Shown: positions 22,715 through 33,705 of the stretch, piece after piece
Position numbering within the stretch: position 1 is the stretch's first letter
Layout: every line of letters begins with the position of its first letter
Assembly (NCBI GenBank): GCA_013368315.1
Contig: JAACJM010000005.1
Span: 1,178,001 to 1,242,000, forward strand
Reading direction: 5' to 3'
Length of the DNA stretch: 64,000 nt
Source: Tetrapyrgos nigripes
Lineage: Eukaryota; Basidiomycota; Agaricomycetes; Agaricales; Campanellaceae
Notes under the pieces: model-generated
What the model saw: only the letters and a program-made list of their open reading frames with translations
Told to the model about the DNA's origin: nothing
The model's database searches: none
Translations under genes and position numbers: made by a program

Positions 22715-23300
22715 CCAGTTATTCCAACAGATGCGCCAACGGGTCAATGCAATGGGGATGGGGACGGCCCAGCTTCTCATCAGGAGATTTCTTGTGATGG
22801 GTGGGCCGTGATCCATGATCGATATGCCTCGCACCCGCCATTTCTTGCCATTCTCGCTGTGAGCCGACCCGCGCTCTGTGGTACTAAGTATTCTATTTGG
22901 ATTAACGCGCAGGTGAGTCTCTAATCCCGTTCAGTATTCTATTTTGATACTACTATAGGCTCTTCATGTTTTTCGACCCTTCTTTCTCTCTGCTACTCCG
23001 TCTCCACTACCTTCAACCCGTCTTCCCGAAATCAGCTTCACCTCAAATTGTACGTTGTTCTGGCTGGGTGTCCTCGCCATCCGGGCGTCATCATCCATTT
23101 TAAAGGGCGTAGAATTTGATTATGAAGCTCCCGGGTCTTCTTTCCTTACCGTTCTCGCTGTGAGCTGACCCGCGCCAGGTGGTATCATGTAATTTGCTCA
23201 GATTTCAAGCCCAGGTGAGTCTCAAATGACATTCAGTATTCTATTTTGATACTAATAACCACTCTTTCAAATGATGCCATCCCCGACTCTCGCGTCAAGG
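22715..23300 (+). pseudogene. Gene-like fragments of unknown family with a duplicated exon edge
   Basis: An open stretch from about 22715 to 22911 ends in a good splice donor (AACGCGCAG then GTGAGTCTC) and can be joined to an open stretch starting near 22960. About 300 bp downstream the same edge recurs (TTCTCGCTGTGAGC...GACCCGCG...CAGGTGAGTCTC at 22853-22965 and 23152-23262), but there with an in-frame stop. This looks like exons duplicated and decayed. The encoded peptides resemble no family I recognise. 23300-23670 shows nothing further. Confidence 0.3.
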
Positions 23301-23678
23301 CTCCCGTTACTACGCCGGTGAGGCTCAAAAGCCTTTTTACTTTTGGATTCCCTTCTACTCCAGCTCTGCTACGATGTGCTTGCCTTTGGCCTCCCTCTCA
23401 GCTCCTCCACCGTCACCATCTCCAACGGTCCTCCAAATACCTGATACTGATTTATGGATCCATGTTGAGGGTAGTAGAAGTGGGAAGCCAGTTTCTTAAG
23501 GAGTGGATACAGCGGGTGAATGGGGATTATGGCGGGTGGGTTTAGTGAGAATGAGGATAAGATTTAGGGATGAGAGGTCAGCGTTGGACTTATACACGTT
23601 TAACTAGTGTTAGCATTCCAGCACCCTGGTTCTCGGTTCACTGATACCTTTTTCTCATGCTACACCAAGCACTCCCGT

Positions 23679-24274
23679 AGCGTCCAGGACACTACACCTC
23701 TAACTGACACTATCCATAGGAATAGGAGCTAATCTATATATATGATTGAGAGTTCTAAGCCGTCTGCAGCGTCTGGGACGCTGTGTACAATGATCTTTGC
23801 AACTAAATTATCACGTCATTTTCTATTCAGATATGTTCAGACACATCTCTAGCGTCCAGGACGCTACGTACGTGGTCTGCACTACTAAATTAGATGACAT
23901 CATTGTATATTCAGATGGCTTCAGACACATCCCTAGCATCCAGGACGCTATGTACATAGTCCGAGTGTATCTTTTGCATGTATGTTCAGGTCCACTTTTT
24001 TTGGATTAGATACATAGTTGATTATTCCGGACTATTTCTCACCTAGTGCATAAATACTTATACATAGAAATGCACCATCGCAAGATCACTTTCAACAACA
24101 CACCCAATTATTTGCTTCTACCGATGAAGATAAATGATCACCACCACAACATCACTTTTACAGCAACTGATCCAATTATTTGCCTCTACTTATGAAGATA
24201 AATGTCAGAATACCTTGCGCAATCTCATAATATGGTCCATGTACAAAGCGACACTTCTTAGCGTCCACGACGCT
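23679..24274. repeat. Second cluster of AGCGTC-N3-GACGCT palindromes
   Basis: Copies at 23679-23693 (one arm mismatched), 23768-23782, 23851-23865, 23935-23949 (one mismatch) and 24260-24274. Between them lie short imperfect duplications (TTTCTATTCAGATATGTTCAGACACAT type, and CAATTATTTGC...GATGAAGATAAATG). No gene is present. The setting mirrors the first cluster: 290-bp-family repeats lie on both sides in opposite orientation. Confidence 0.8.
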
Positions 24275-24445
24275 ATATATGTAGGGTCCAGGACTTAGGG
24301 TTACTATGGGTTTCCTAGGGTCGAGTAGGGGTCTACCCTAGGGTAAGTGATATACTCAACGCTTTGAGCGTTGAGTGATTCTCTTGAGTAATTCTCTATG
24401 CACCTTCAGTTACTGGGACCGGTTACTAAAGAAGCCGGGATTTTT

Positions 24446-24502
24446 GAGTCCAAAATAGGAAATCAAAATGCAATGGAGTCTACATTCCTATTTTGGACTC
24501 AA
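24446..24502. repeat. Short inverted repeat, 16-bp stem
   Basis: GAGTCCAAAATAGGAA is followed after about 24 nt by TTCCTATTTTGGACTC. A separate small hairpin, ACTCAACGCT-TTG-AGCGTTGAGT, lies at about 24355-24377. Neither is attached to a recognisable gene. Confidence 0.75.
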
Positions 24503-24619
24503 GTTTTCTTTCAACCTCACTCTAGTCAATACGGCCCAAGACACTACTTATATATGATCAGGTACATAAACACAAATGTAGTTATTATTCTGTAGGTAGA
24601 GGGGTATTGAGAACCAGTT

Positions 24620-25400
24620 AAATGAGTAGAACATGAATATACACTCTATGCCGAAATCTCAAAATGCGAAAATAGCCAGTATCAGATCCGGACGTGTTTT
24701 GATGGCTTGGAAACAATTACCATCGAATTCGGCGGGTTGAATAACCCTAGAATTGAGTCTGGAATGAATGGATTTGAGTGCGGGTTGAGGAGGAGTGGAG
24801 GGAAGAGAGGGGATGGCAGGCAACGGAATATGAAAGGATTTGGGCAATTCGGGGGCTCTATGTAAACGATTTTATGAGTAGAATATGACTATAAAGAAAT
24901 CGAAGCGAACGCACCTCGCGTTCAGAAGTTATAGCCTAGTCATTAATCCCAAAATGCGTGAATTGGCCATATCGCATCCGGACGGCGTGCAGCGGCTTCG
25001 AAACCACAACCATCGTATTTGTGGGGTTGAATAACCCCCGAATCGAGTCCGGGATGAACATGTTTGGACCAGGGGGCGAGGAGGAGTTGAGTTGTGAAGG
25101 GGGAGGAGGACAGGGTCCGCATATTGAATCCGGACGGCATCCCACGGCTTCGAAAATATTGCCATCGTGTTCGGAGGGTTAAATAACCCTAGAAAACGGT
25201 CCGGGATGAAGGTTTTTGGGTGTGGGGTCTAGGGGAAGTGGAAGGGGTACGGGGGAAAGAGGTGGGATGGCGGCTAACGAAATTTGTATAGATTGGGGCA
25301 AGTCGGGTGTGCTAGGGGGTCGCTTTAATGAGTAAAATAAGATTAAAAGGAAATCCAAGTGAACGCACCTCGTATTAAAAAGTTATAGCCAGTTTATCCA
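24620..25400. repeat. Diverged 290-bp-family repeats
   Basis: These relatives lie in the same orientation as the left array. Markers include GAACGCACCTCGCGTTC near 24907 and repeated GGTTGAATAACCC segments near 24735, 25025 and 25175. Just beyond, 25445-25600 carries GCGTGAACG...CGTTCAC palindromes like those near 2490-2535. No gene is supported. Confidence 0.75.
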
Positions 25401-25618
25401 TGCTCAGATGAGCAGAGATAAATTGAGAAAGGATAGAAGAAATTGCGTGAACGCTCTGGACGTTCACACAGTATGTATATTCGGATGAGTACAAAGTACA
25501 TGAACGATGTGGGCTCAAATGAGCAGAGATAAAATCGGAAATGATAGTCCGAATTGCGTGATCCAGCGTGAACGACAGAGTAGTTCACACTGTATGCTGA
25601 TACAGAATATGAGATAAC

Positions 25619-26420
25619 ATAAGGCAAGGTCCATATGATCAGACCAGACTAGAGTAAGGATACAGGACAAATATCCTACACTATATATACTACTTTGTGA
25701 ATAATGTCCATGTTTCTAAAGGAATGAACCAAATAAGTATCAACACAATAAATCAAGGTCCTATGATGAAGTGATAAATGACCCAGCTCAGAAGAAGTTG
25801 ACCTCCTTACAGAAAAGTGGGTAGCTGAGGGTTTTTGGAATAAGGAACAAGAGGTTTCTGACACCTAACTGAAAAGCGACAAGACAAGCAGATGGACAGG
25901 AGAAGATGCTGTGCTGACATTGCCGCTTTCTGAAATGGGAAATGGGCAGTGGAACAGTGGAACAGTGATGCTGGGGCCGTGAGAAGAGGTCCAGGAGGTG
26001 CTGGATTTTTTAAAATTATGTGCAAGCAGAGTGCTTTAATAAAAGTACCTATGGTTGATCCATAGGTTTTATAAAATGTCTATTTTTATATATTTTTATA
26101 AAAATGCATGTCATGGCCTGCAGAAAAGGACCAGTGTCACATCACACTGAAAATGTTCAGTAGTCTCAGAAAGGTCTCAACAAACCCATTTGTCACATGT
26201 CACACCAGGAAAATCTTGCAGAGGTGGCTAAAATCACTGAAAAATGATCAAAGTGTTGGATTTTATTTTTGGCCCCTTCAGCACAGCATAGTGACATGCC
26301 TAACTTTTGCAAACTTTTGTTCAAGTCTGCCAAACACTCTTTGGTGTGAAGTGCCAACTTTTTTTTCCAATCTGCAGAACACTTTTGGCCATTTCTCAAA
26401 CTTTCACCTAGAGAACTTTC
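25619..26420. mobile_element. Dispersed repeat element, partial copy 3
   Basis: Matches the distal part of copy 1 (about 6814-7660), starting at ATAAGGCAAGGTCCATATGA and ending at CACCTAGAGAACTTTC, exactly where copy 1 goes into its inverted arm. The proximal sub-repeats are absent, so this is a 5'-truncated copy or a smaller related element. Confidence 0.75.
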
Positions 26421-26490
26421 AGCAGTGGCATACACAGGAGCGAGCAAATCACTTGGTTGCTATATCATCCTCGAGAAATATCTACTAATT

Positions 26491-26760
26491 GAGATGTCTT
26501 GGTGGTGTTGATCATTGTCATTCTTCAACACACTTATCTACATGACAGTGAAGTGTCTGTTGAACACATGACTGTGAATCATTGGAAAAGATCCCAAACC
26601 AAAGATCCTATCATGCTTTCATTAGTGATGAGTTCCTTCATGGTGTCAACTTTGATAGAGATGTCTTGGCAGTGTTGATTATTGTCATTCTTTGACATGC
26701 TCATCTTTCGAACACGCGACTGTGAAGTGTCCATTGAACACATGACTGTGGAGTGTCATA
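26491..26760. repeat. Imperfect direct repeat
   Basis: The phrase GAGATGTCTTGG...GTGTTGAT.ATTGTCATTCTT and the following GAACACATGACTGTG recur about 170 bp apart (26491 and 26661). No coding content. Confidence 0.6.
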
Positions 26761-26789
26761 CTGCCACACAAAATTTGTTCCAATCCTCC

Positions 26790-26945
26790 CAATCCTGTCC
26801 ACCCCTACCCCTTTACCTCTTCACCCCTACCCCCACCCCTACCTCCCCACCCCTACCTCCCCACCCCTACCTCCCCACCCCTACCTCCCCACCCCTACCT
26901 CCCCACCCCTACCTCCCCCTACCCCACCCCTACCCCCCTAGGCTC
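26790..26945. repeat. C-rich minisatellite (CCCCACCCCTACCTC units)
   Basis: A 15-bp unit made of CCCC, CCCTA and CCTCC blocks repeats about eight times. The minus strand is strongly G-rich with runs of three to four G, so it could form G-quadruplexes. It leads directly into telomere-like repeats. Open frames across it are low-complexity Pro/Thr/Leu and are not called. Confidence 0.85.
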
Positions 26946-26984
26946 CAACCCTACTTCCAACCCTACTTCAAAAAAAAAACCTTC

Positions 26985-28510
26985 CTAATAACCCTAACCC
27001 TAACCCTAAGGTACCAGTGGAACTAGAATAAAAAGACTCAAAAATGCGAAAGAAAATGTTAATTCTAGTGGTGGAGTGCTGAGAATGTATTTCCTTAACA
27101 GGGAAGTCCAATGGTAGGTACCAGTGGAAGTAGAATAACAAGACTGAAAAAATTCTGAAGAAATGTTAATTCTAATGGTGGACAGTGCTGAGAATGTATT
27201 TCCTTAAGAGGGAAGTCCAATAGTAGGTACCAGTGGAGCTAGAATAAAAAGACTCAAAAATGCGAAAGAAAATGTTAATTTTAGTGGTGGAGTGCTGAGA
27301 ATGTATTTCCTTAGGAGGAATTCCAAGGGTAGGTACCAGTGGAACTGGAATGAAAAGCCTCAAAAACAGTGCTGAGAATGTATTTCCTTAAGAGGAAATC
27401 CAAGGGTAGGTACCAGTGGAATGAAAAGACTCAAAAACAGTGCTGAGAATGTATTTCCTTAAGAGGAAATCCAATGGTAGGTACCAGTGGAACTGGAATA
27501 ATGCAAAAGAAAATGTTAACTCCACTGGTAGACAGTACCGAGAATGTCTTTCCTTAAGAGGAATTCCAACAGTAGGTACCAGTGGAACTAGAATAAAAGG
27601 CCTCAAAAATGCGAAGGAAATTGTTAATTCCAGTGGTGGACAGTGCTGAGAATGTATTTCCTTAAGAGGAATTCCAATGGTAGGTACCACTGGAATTAGA
27701 ATAAATGAATTCAAAAAGGCACACAAATGTAGCAAAAAGCATGGTCTTGTAGCTGCGGCCAAACACAACTTACAGCTGTTTACCCATGAGAAAGGGCTAG
27801 TACTAACCCCTTTCTGTGTGGTTTGTGTGGGTACCAAGTTGGTACCTGGACCTCCTCCCCCTGTCTGGTCATGCCTATGAAGACCTCTTATTGATAACTG
27901 GCATCCTGATTGTTGTGTAATACATTGGTCACTTGTGAGAAGGGTGAGGGTAGATTTGAACAGAGACAAGAATGTGCTTCCCCAAAAGGAAATCCAATGG
28001 TAGGTACCATTGGTTATGGTAGGGTTAGGGTTGGTGACTTTAGATTTGGACACAAGAATGTGTGTCCTTAAAAGGAAATCCAATGGTAGGTACCATTGGT
28101 TATGGTTGGATTAGGGTTGGTGACTTTAGATTTGGACACAAGAATGTGTGGCCTTAAAAGGAAATCCAATAGTAGGTACCATTGGTTATGGTTGGGTTAG
28201 GGTTGGTGCCTTCACAGTCATCACCACACTGTCCAGGGCATCCAGAACATACTAGGATACTGGCTGATACCCACAGCAACAGCTGGGTACCAGGCCATCT
28301 TCATCAACAATGAGCCCTACAGCAATGAGGAACCAACATACAGCCTAGCCACCTTGACAGCAGCCTCAGACAGCACAGCAGGCCCAGGTACCATCAAGGT
28401 ACCCACACATATCCCAGCAGGTGGCTGGGTACCACCATGGGACCAGTAACATAGTCCTTAAAAGGAAATCCAATGGTAGGTACCATTGGTTATGGTTGGG
28501 TTAGGGTTGA
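26985..28510. repeat. Telomere-like motif plus an array of GGTACC-centred repeats
   Basis: About 26990-27009 is CCCTAACCCTAACCCTAA, a short interstitial telomeric tract. After it a unit of about 70-110 bp containing GGTAGGTACCAGTGGAACT and GAGAATGTATTTCCTTAAGAGG recurs roughly a dozen times (near 27010, 27118, 27224, 27332, 27408, 27479, 27575, 27681, 28003, 28088, 28175, 28477), with TAGGGTTAGGGTTG segments in the later units. No gene is called. Confidence 0.85.
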
Positions 28511-29348
28511 TGACTTAGTGATTTGAGGCACATCTGTGATATTACTGTCCTTCCTAATATGGTAATCATGTTGTACCTACCACAGTTTTTAAATAAATTC
28601 CTATTTTCTCCTCATTTTTCCACATAGCAATGACCAGCCCACATATCAACAAGCTGCCTTCACAGTCATCACCACACTGTCCAGGACATCCAGAACATAC
28701 TAGGATACTGGCTGGTACCCACAGGAAGAGCCAGGTACCAGGCCACCTTCATCAATGAGAAACCAACCTACCGCCTAGCCACCTTGACAGCAGCCTCAGA
28801 CAGCACAGCAGGCCCAGGTACCATTGGTTAGGGTTGGGTTAGGGTTGGGGACTTAGTGATTTGAGGCACATCTGTGAGATTACTGTCCACAGCAACAACT
28901 GCACAGCTCCTAATATTTTCAACATTTTTCATGATTTTTCCACACCACTCTCCACCTAACTGCAACACAATCCATCAATCCATGGTGGCTGTGACTTCCT
29001 AATATGGTAATCATGTTGTACCTACCACAGTTTTTAAATAAATTCATATTTTCTCCTCATTTTTCCACACAGCGACGACCAGGCCACATATCAACAAGCT
29101 GCCTTCACAGTCATCACCACACTGTCCAGGACATCCAGAATATACCAGGGTACTGGCTGGTACCCACAGGAACAGCCGGGTACCAGGCTGTCTTCATCAA
29201 CAATGAGCTCCACAGCAACGAGGAACCAACCTATGGCCTAGCCACCTTGACAGCAGCCTCAGACAGCACAGCAGGCCCAGGAACCATCAAGGTACTGGCA
29301 CATTATCCCAGCAGGAGGCCTGGTACCGCCGTGGGACCAGTAACATAG
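28215..29348. repeat. Three dispersed copies of a 200-bp repeat with many GGTACC sites
   Basis: The segment from CCTTCACAGTCATCACCACACTGTCCAGG through CAGCCTCAGACAGCACAGCAGG occurs at about 28210-28400, 28660-28820 and 29100-29285. In the last copy a 114-codon frame stays open (29004-29348), but the other copies are interrupted in every frame, so a protein is unlikely. 29350-29700 shows one 93-codon frame without recognisable features. Confidence 0.7.
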
Positions 29349-29702
29349 GGCTATGTTACTTCCAAAATATAGACAGTAAGGCTCCGTCTGGCAGCCCGTG
29401 TGTTTCGCTGAGGCGAGGCCAACTCCTCGAAGCCCTCGTCGTCCCGAATATGGAAGCTTAGGTCATATGGGGTATGCAGCCTGGTTGCTAACAGTTAGAG
29501 AGGAATCAGACCCATCCATTCGTTCAATGCCGAGCCTATTGTCATCACTACCAAAGCTCTCCGTTTCTGATGCCTATCTTGTTACAAGTACATTCTTTCT
29601 GATGGAATACTATAATCCGAATTACTCCTCTCCTACCAAATCTGAAACGAAAACTGAACATCCAAGGAAAACCATATGAAGTCCAAAAAGTGGCACACAC
29701 AA

Positions 29703-30822
29703 CTAGTTCCCACTTGAATCAACGCTCATTGCTGCCTGCCATGCCTTACTCAATTCGATATTGAATCCTTTAAATGATTTGTTGAAAGCAGACTGCGCCA
29801 TTCTAGTCGCCTCCTCCGCTACAGGCAGACCATCCAAATCCAAGTCCCTCTTCAGCACCCAAGCCTTCCAATACCATCCATATGATACTATGCCATAAAT
29901 GCAATTGAGCTGATACTCCGAGAAAAGCATTTGACTTTGCTTTCGAAGCTGTGTGATATGGCTATCAATCACGAATTTGGCTCGAGTTTGCCGCTCCCCC
30001 TCCTTTGATCCATCAGTCCTTTTGTCCCAAAACAACTTGACGTCATCTCGATCCTGGAAGGGTTTGTTTTCAATAAGGATTCGGGGAAGTATCTTTCTGG
30101 GTCCTTTGGTTCCAGATGGATCGGGTAGGTGCTCGAAAACCACGAAATCAGGCGTGCGCCAGGTAATAGTCTCATTGTTTATGGCCAGAAAACTATCTTC
30201 CACTGAATGATCTGTGCTGGCATTGTGGAGTAGGGGCTCTTCCACAAAACCTTCCTGATCATGATAGGACTCATCAAATTGCGGAGGGATACCATCTGCA
30301 AAATCTTGAGCAAAACCATACTTGGCCAAAACTTGGTCCAAAGTTGGTAGCGCATCAATGTTGGTGCGCACGAGGTTGGGAATGAATGTAGAGGTCTCGG
30401 TCTGCCCTGACACATCTGCCAGAGCCTCCGCTGGTTCCTCTGCTGTGGCTCGAGTGACCTGCGGGCGATCTGAATCATCACATAAGGTTTTCGTGACAGA
30501 TTGTATAGCCAAAGTATGCACCTCTGTCTGGAACACCCTCTGGTTCCGGCCTTGTGGTCCTATAAAAGGCATATTGGGGGGCTCCAGTCATAGAGAAGCT
30601 ATACTTGATGGTGAAAACCAGGCAAGCCCAGGTAATGATGGAGTTCCATAGTTGATATAATGGGTATTCGTAGCCGTCATCTACACTGATAGAAGCGTCT
30701 AGCAGCGTCAAACACTGCTTGATGATGGCTGAATGGGGGATCGTAATGGTTTTGTTGAAGGTCGAGGGACCTTTTCTGAAACAGCCGTGAGTATGGCGTC
30801 GGTTCTTGGTAGACGTGGGCAT
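29703..30822 (-). CDS. Putative PD-(D/E)XK nuclease-like protein, two exons
   Basis: Exon 1 is 30822-30522 and exon 2 is 30469-29703, joined over a 52-bp intron (GTGCATAC ... GATTCAG) that moves the reading from the first frame to the second; the product is 355 residues. The C-terminal half contains TPDFVVFEHL, then about 20 residues later RILIENKPF, which fits the PD-(D/E)XK nuclease core (Asp ... Glu-X-Lys), followed by a helix-rich stretch with QLRKQSQM. This fold is used by many endonuclease-like and mobile-element proteins. The assignment rests on motif spacing alone. The N-terminal 100 residues are not recognised. The gene is divergent from the next one across 253 bp, which must hold both promoters. 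Confidence 0.6.
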
Positions 30823-31075
30823 GGAAATCGATGGGCTTTGATGAGTGCAGGCAGTGTATACTTGTAACTTGGCTGAACCCTAAGCCCTAGACAAGCTTAG
30901 TCTATCGGACCGAAGAGGTCATGCGCATTGTCGGCGCCAAACTTGCTGCTGGCAGGACATAGTACTCCGTATAGGGGGCCGACATCATCTATTCAAGGAT
31001 ACTGCGCGCCGAGTGCCACCGGCAGTGACGTGTAACCATGGTCACATGATGTAGGTTCGCTTTGCCGCAACAACC

Positions 31076-31870
31076 ATGCCAAACCCCACTCAAGAGCTCG
31101 ATTCCAAACTCTGCCAGCTATTACCTCCCAGCCCTACTAAATCAGGCTTGTTAGTACGTCTAGGCCTCCTTTGACACCGTCTTTCACTGCACTGAAACTT
31201 CTTTGAAGTGCGGACGCCATAAGGCTACACAATTCCTTCCGGTCCCTTCCATTCCTCCCCAGTTCTTTGCTGGAGCTTCTCCAACACTACGACCGCCACT
31301 CTTTCATTACGGGTTCCCATTTACACACCAACAACTTGCTGAGGCCGCGAATGTGCTTGATCTTTTGGTGAAGTCCGCTGGGCTTCTTGATCACCATGAC
31401 GAGGATAGCCATCAAGATGATACCGAGGGTAGTGACAAAGAGGATACAGAGGGTAGTGATGATACAGAAGACAGTGACGAAGATGATACTGAGGGCAGTG
31501 ACGACAATAACGAATCCTCCGGCCTCCCAGATATTGACGTTCCCAACACCCTCCTCAGGATACGCGCTTATTTGCGCGATCGTGGTTTTGACTTTCCATA
31601 CTTGCGTTACACCTGTGGGGCCTGCAGGCCGGGTCCTATGATTTCCATTTTGACCAATTACCAGTACAAAATGCGGTTCACCATGGTTGAGCTTGGAGAA
31701 CTTAAGAAGGTACTTGGGCGGAATGATGAACCAGTTTGGGATCTTGATGCGGATTCTAAGGGTTGGACGTATGTGTCATTGAAAGGTAGTCGGTAAGTCT
31801 TGCTATCTTTTTCAGTTCCTGACATTATCTCATTGTTCCAAGGCGCAGCCGGCCCACTAAGACCAAGTAG
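31076..31870 (+). CDS. Acidic protein of unknown function, three exons
   Basis: Exons 31076-31153, 31209-31792 and 31843-31870 are joined by introns of 55 bp (GTACGTCT...TTTGAAG) and 50 bp (GTAAGTCT...TTCCAAG) and give 229 residues. Residues about 85-130 form a low-complexity acidic tract of imperfect DDTEGSD repeats; a globular-looking C-terminal part (from LPDIDVPNTLLRIRAYL) contains one CGAC pair; the last nine residues are basic. Splicing past the exon-2 stop into the basic tail is supported by the perfect GTAAGT donor. No family is recognised. It shares a bidirectional upstream region with the nuclease-like gene, so co-regulation is possible but unproven. Confidence 0.55.
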
Positions 31871-31984
31871 TTTTTGCTTAGTCTCATTTTCCTTCCATAT
31901 CTCGGTTCTTTATATATACGTGCTGAGACTGGTTCACTGTAACAAAATTTGTATCATTTTTTTTTCTTTGTGCCTTAAGGCATA

Positions 31985-32816
31985 TAGATATATTGCATAC
32001 GATGGAACTTTCATGGTTGAAGGGTGCTCGGACACAAGAAGAGAGATTATATCAACATTGAGATAAGACAGAGTTCCTACCTATATTTGATGAGGACTAT
32101 TTGATGGAGTCGCTGTTACAATACCAATAGATTTGCTGTGCTTAACTTGGGGTCGTCTTACCCAAAGGCTGAAGATCATGATAGTGGTCGAGAGATTGAA
32201 AGTGAGTTCTCTGGTCATTTTCGAGGTGATTAGCACAGTGGATGCTGATGATCGCTCGTGTAGGCACTGCAAATATGTTGATCACAGTTCTTGCGCATGC
32301 CAGAGGGGATGGAACTCTGATCGGAAAATATGTGGTCTGATTCCGAACTTTAGTACGTATGGCTGTCTCATTCATTCTTATCGCTGCTGCAGTACAGTAT
32401 TCCGAAGGAATGGGCAGATTATCTCATCGAAAATGCATTGACTCCGCAGAACCAGTGGGTGCGTCTTATGTTTTTGTACTTTCTCATCCTTGACTGATTT
32501 GATCGCCTTTTCGCCTGTAACCATGTTCATCATGGGGTTAGGTTTCTGGACCCCGAGACCTACCTACCGATATGTTTTCCGGTGCCACCTCCGATGAAAA
32601 GGACACCATGCTTTTCGCAGTAATGAATTTGGCCGGACAGACTAAGAAGGCGAAAAGAGCAATGGACAAAAGAAGGCAGAAAAAAGAAGGAAAAGGATGT
32701 GGTGGAGGCTTGGTAGAAGCAGGAGAAATTGAGAGATGCGAAATTGGGAAAGTTGCGGGAGGCACGTAACCGTGTCAAGGGTGTGGATGATGTGGATATG
32801 GAACCAGAAGCGTAGA
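31985..32816 (+). pseudogene. Decayed gene of unknown family
   Basis: Several stretches read like exons but do not join cleanly. About 32002-32130 encodes a peptide interrupted by a TGA and a one-base shift before DKTEFLPIFDEDYLME. About 32390-32460 reads IPKEWADYLIENALTPQNQW, then after an intron ending near 32540 reads FLDPETYLPICFPVPPPM. About 32640-32816 reads a highly charged K/R/E-rich C-terminus with one in-frame TAG after VVEAW, ending GVDDVDMEPEA. The pattern suggests a real gene that has picked up stops and shifts. The intact family is not recognised; it might alternatively be a spliced gene whose intron borders I could not place. Confidence 0.4.
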
Positions 32817-33539
32817 AAGGACGACATTCTTCGAATATCGGGAGGGCGTATGCAGCGGCCCCCGCCACTGCCGGACTTAGTACTGTTATTTCTCCTTTCG
32901 TTTTGGGTTCCTGATTCGTTCGTATGATTTTCCTTGACTCGAATTACTCATCTTACTACTTGGGTTCAATCGGTATATTGCCTAGGTTACTTATTAGACA
33001 TACAAGATTACTTCTTTGCTACTTACCCCATTAGCATAGTGTCTACAAGTATAAATACGAAGCAACTTGTATGTAGAAGGTAGTTTTTTCGAATTACACA
33101 CGACTTACCCCAGTCATTTGAGACCGCCTACTCAGCTCTTGACAAACTCTTGACAAACCTCTACTTTCCCGCTTGCGTGTCCATCGTTCCTCTAACGACT
33201 GACCGCTGCACCTAGCCTCCGAGTCTGCAGCGGTCAGCAAACTTGTTAAAAATCTGAAGAACTTGAAGAGCATGATAGAAGAAGTACTGCTCCTGTCCGC
33301 AATAGATATTGATTCCTGGTGTGGCAGGGTGACCTGCCCTCTAGGCAAAATCTTATTGTCAAGGCTATTTCCATCATGAGATATCCAACGACTACGTAGA
33401 TCGCACGATGACCTTTCACTCCTCTAGGTCCGACATTCTTGGCTCTGGCCGCTACCCTACCGTGCCGGGTACTCGAGAAGGTTAATGAAGGAAATGGTCG
33501 GGTTTGTGGGAAGTGGCGTTGGGTTGGGAATGGTGGATG

Positions 33540-33705
33540 ATTTCATTTCTTTCGTCTTTGCAGGTTTTATGTAGGAAAGGAGGATAGAGACTGGAAGGTC
33601 AGAAGGGCTCAGTCCGCTGAAGCTTCTCCGATAGAGTGCGGGAGGAGCTCTATCGTCGATGAGGTGGATACGTCTGGCGGTAACCCGGCTCTGAAGACCG
33701 GATAG
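33540..33705 (+). pseudogene. Possible orphan terminal exon
   Basis: A good acceptor (TTTCGTCTTTGCAG, ending at about 33563) opens a 47-codon frame (FYVGKEDRDWKV...) that ends with TAG near 33705. No matching upstream exon is convincing, so this may be a gene tail left by rearrangement. From 32830 to 33540 and from 33710 to 34110 I see no gene; 33895-33990 contains repeated GCCTCCGTGGC motifs. Confidence 0.2.

Noticed and set aside
26682..27026. Pro/Thr-rich frames over the C-rich minisatellite
   Set aside because: Low-complexity translation of a simple repeat, with no independent coding evidence.
29004..29348. 114-codon frame as a protein-coding gene
   Set aside because: The same DNA segment occurs twice upstream with stops in all frames; it is one copy of a repeat.
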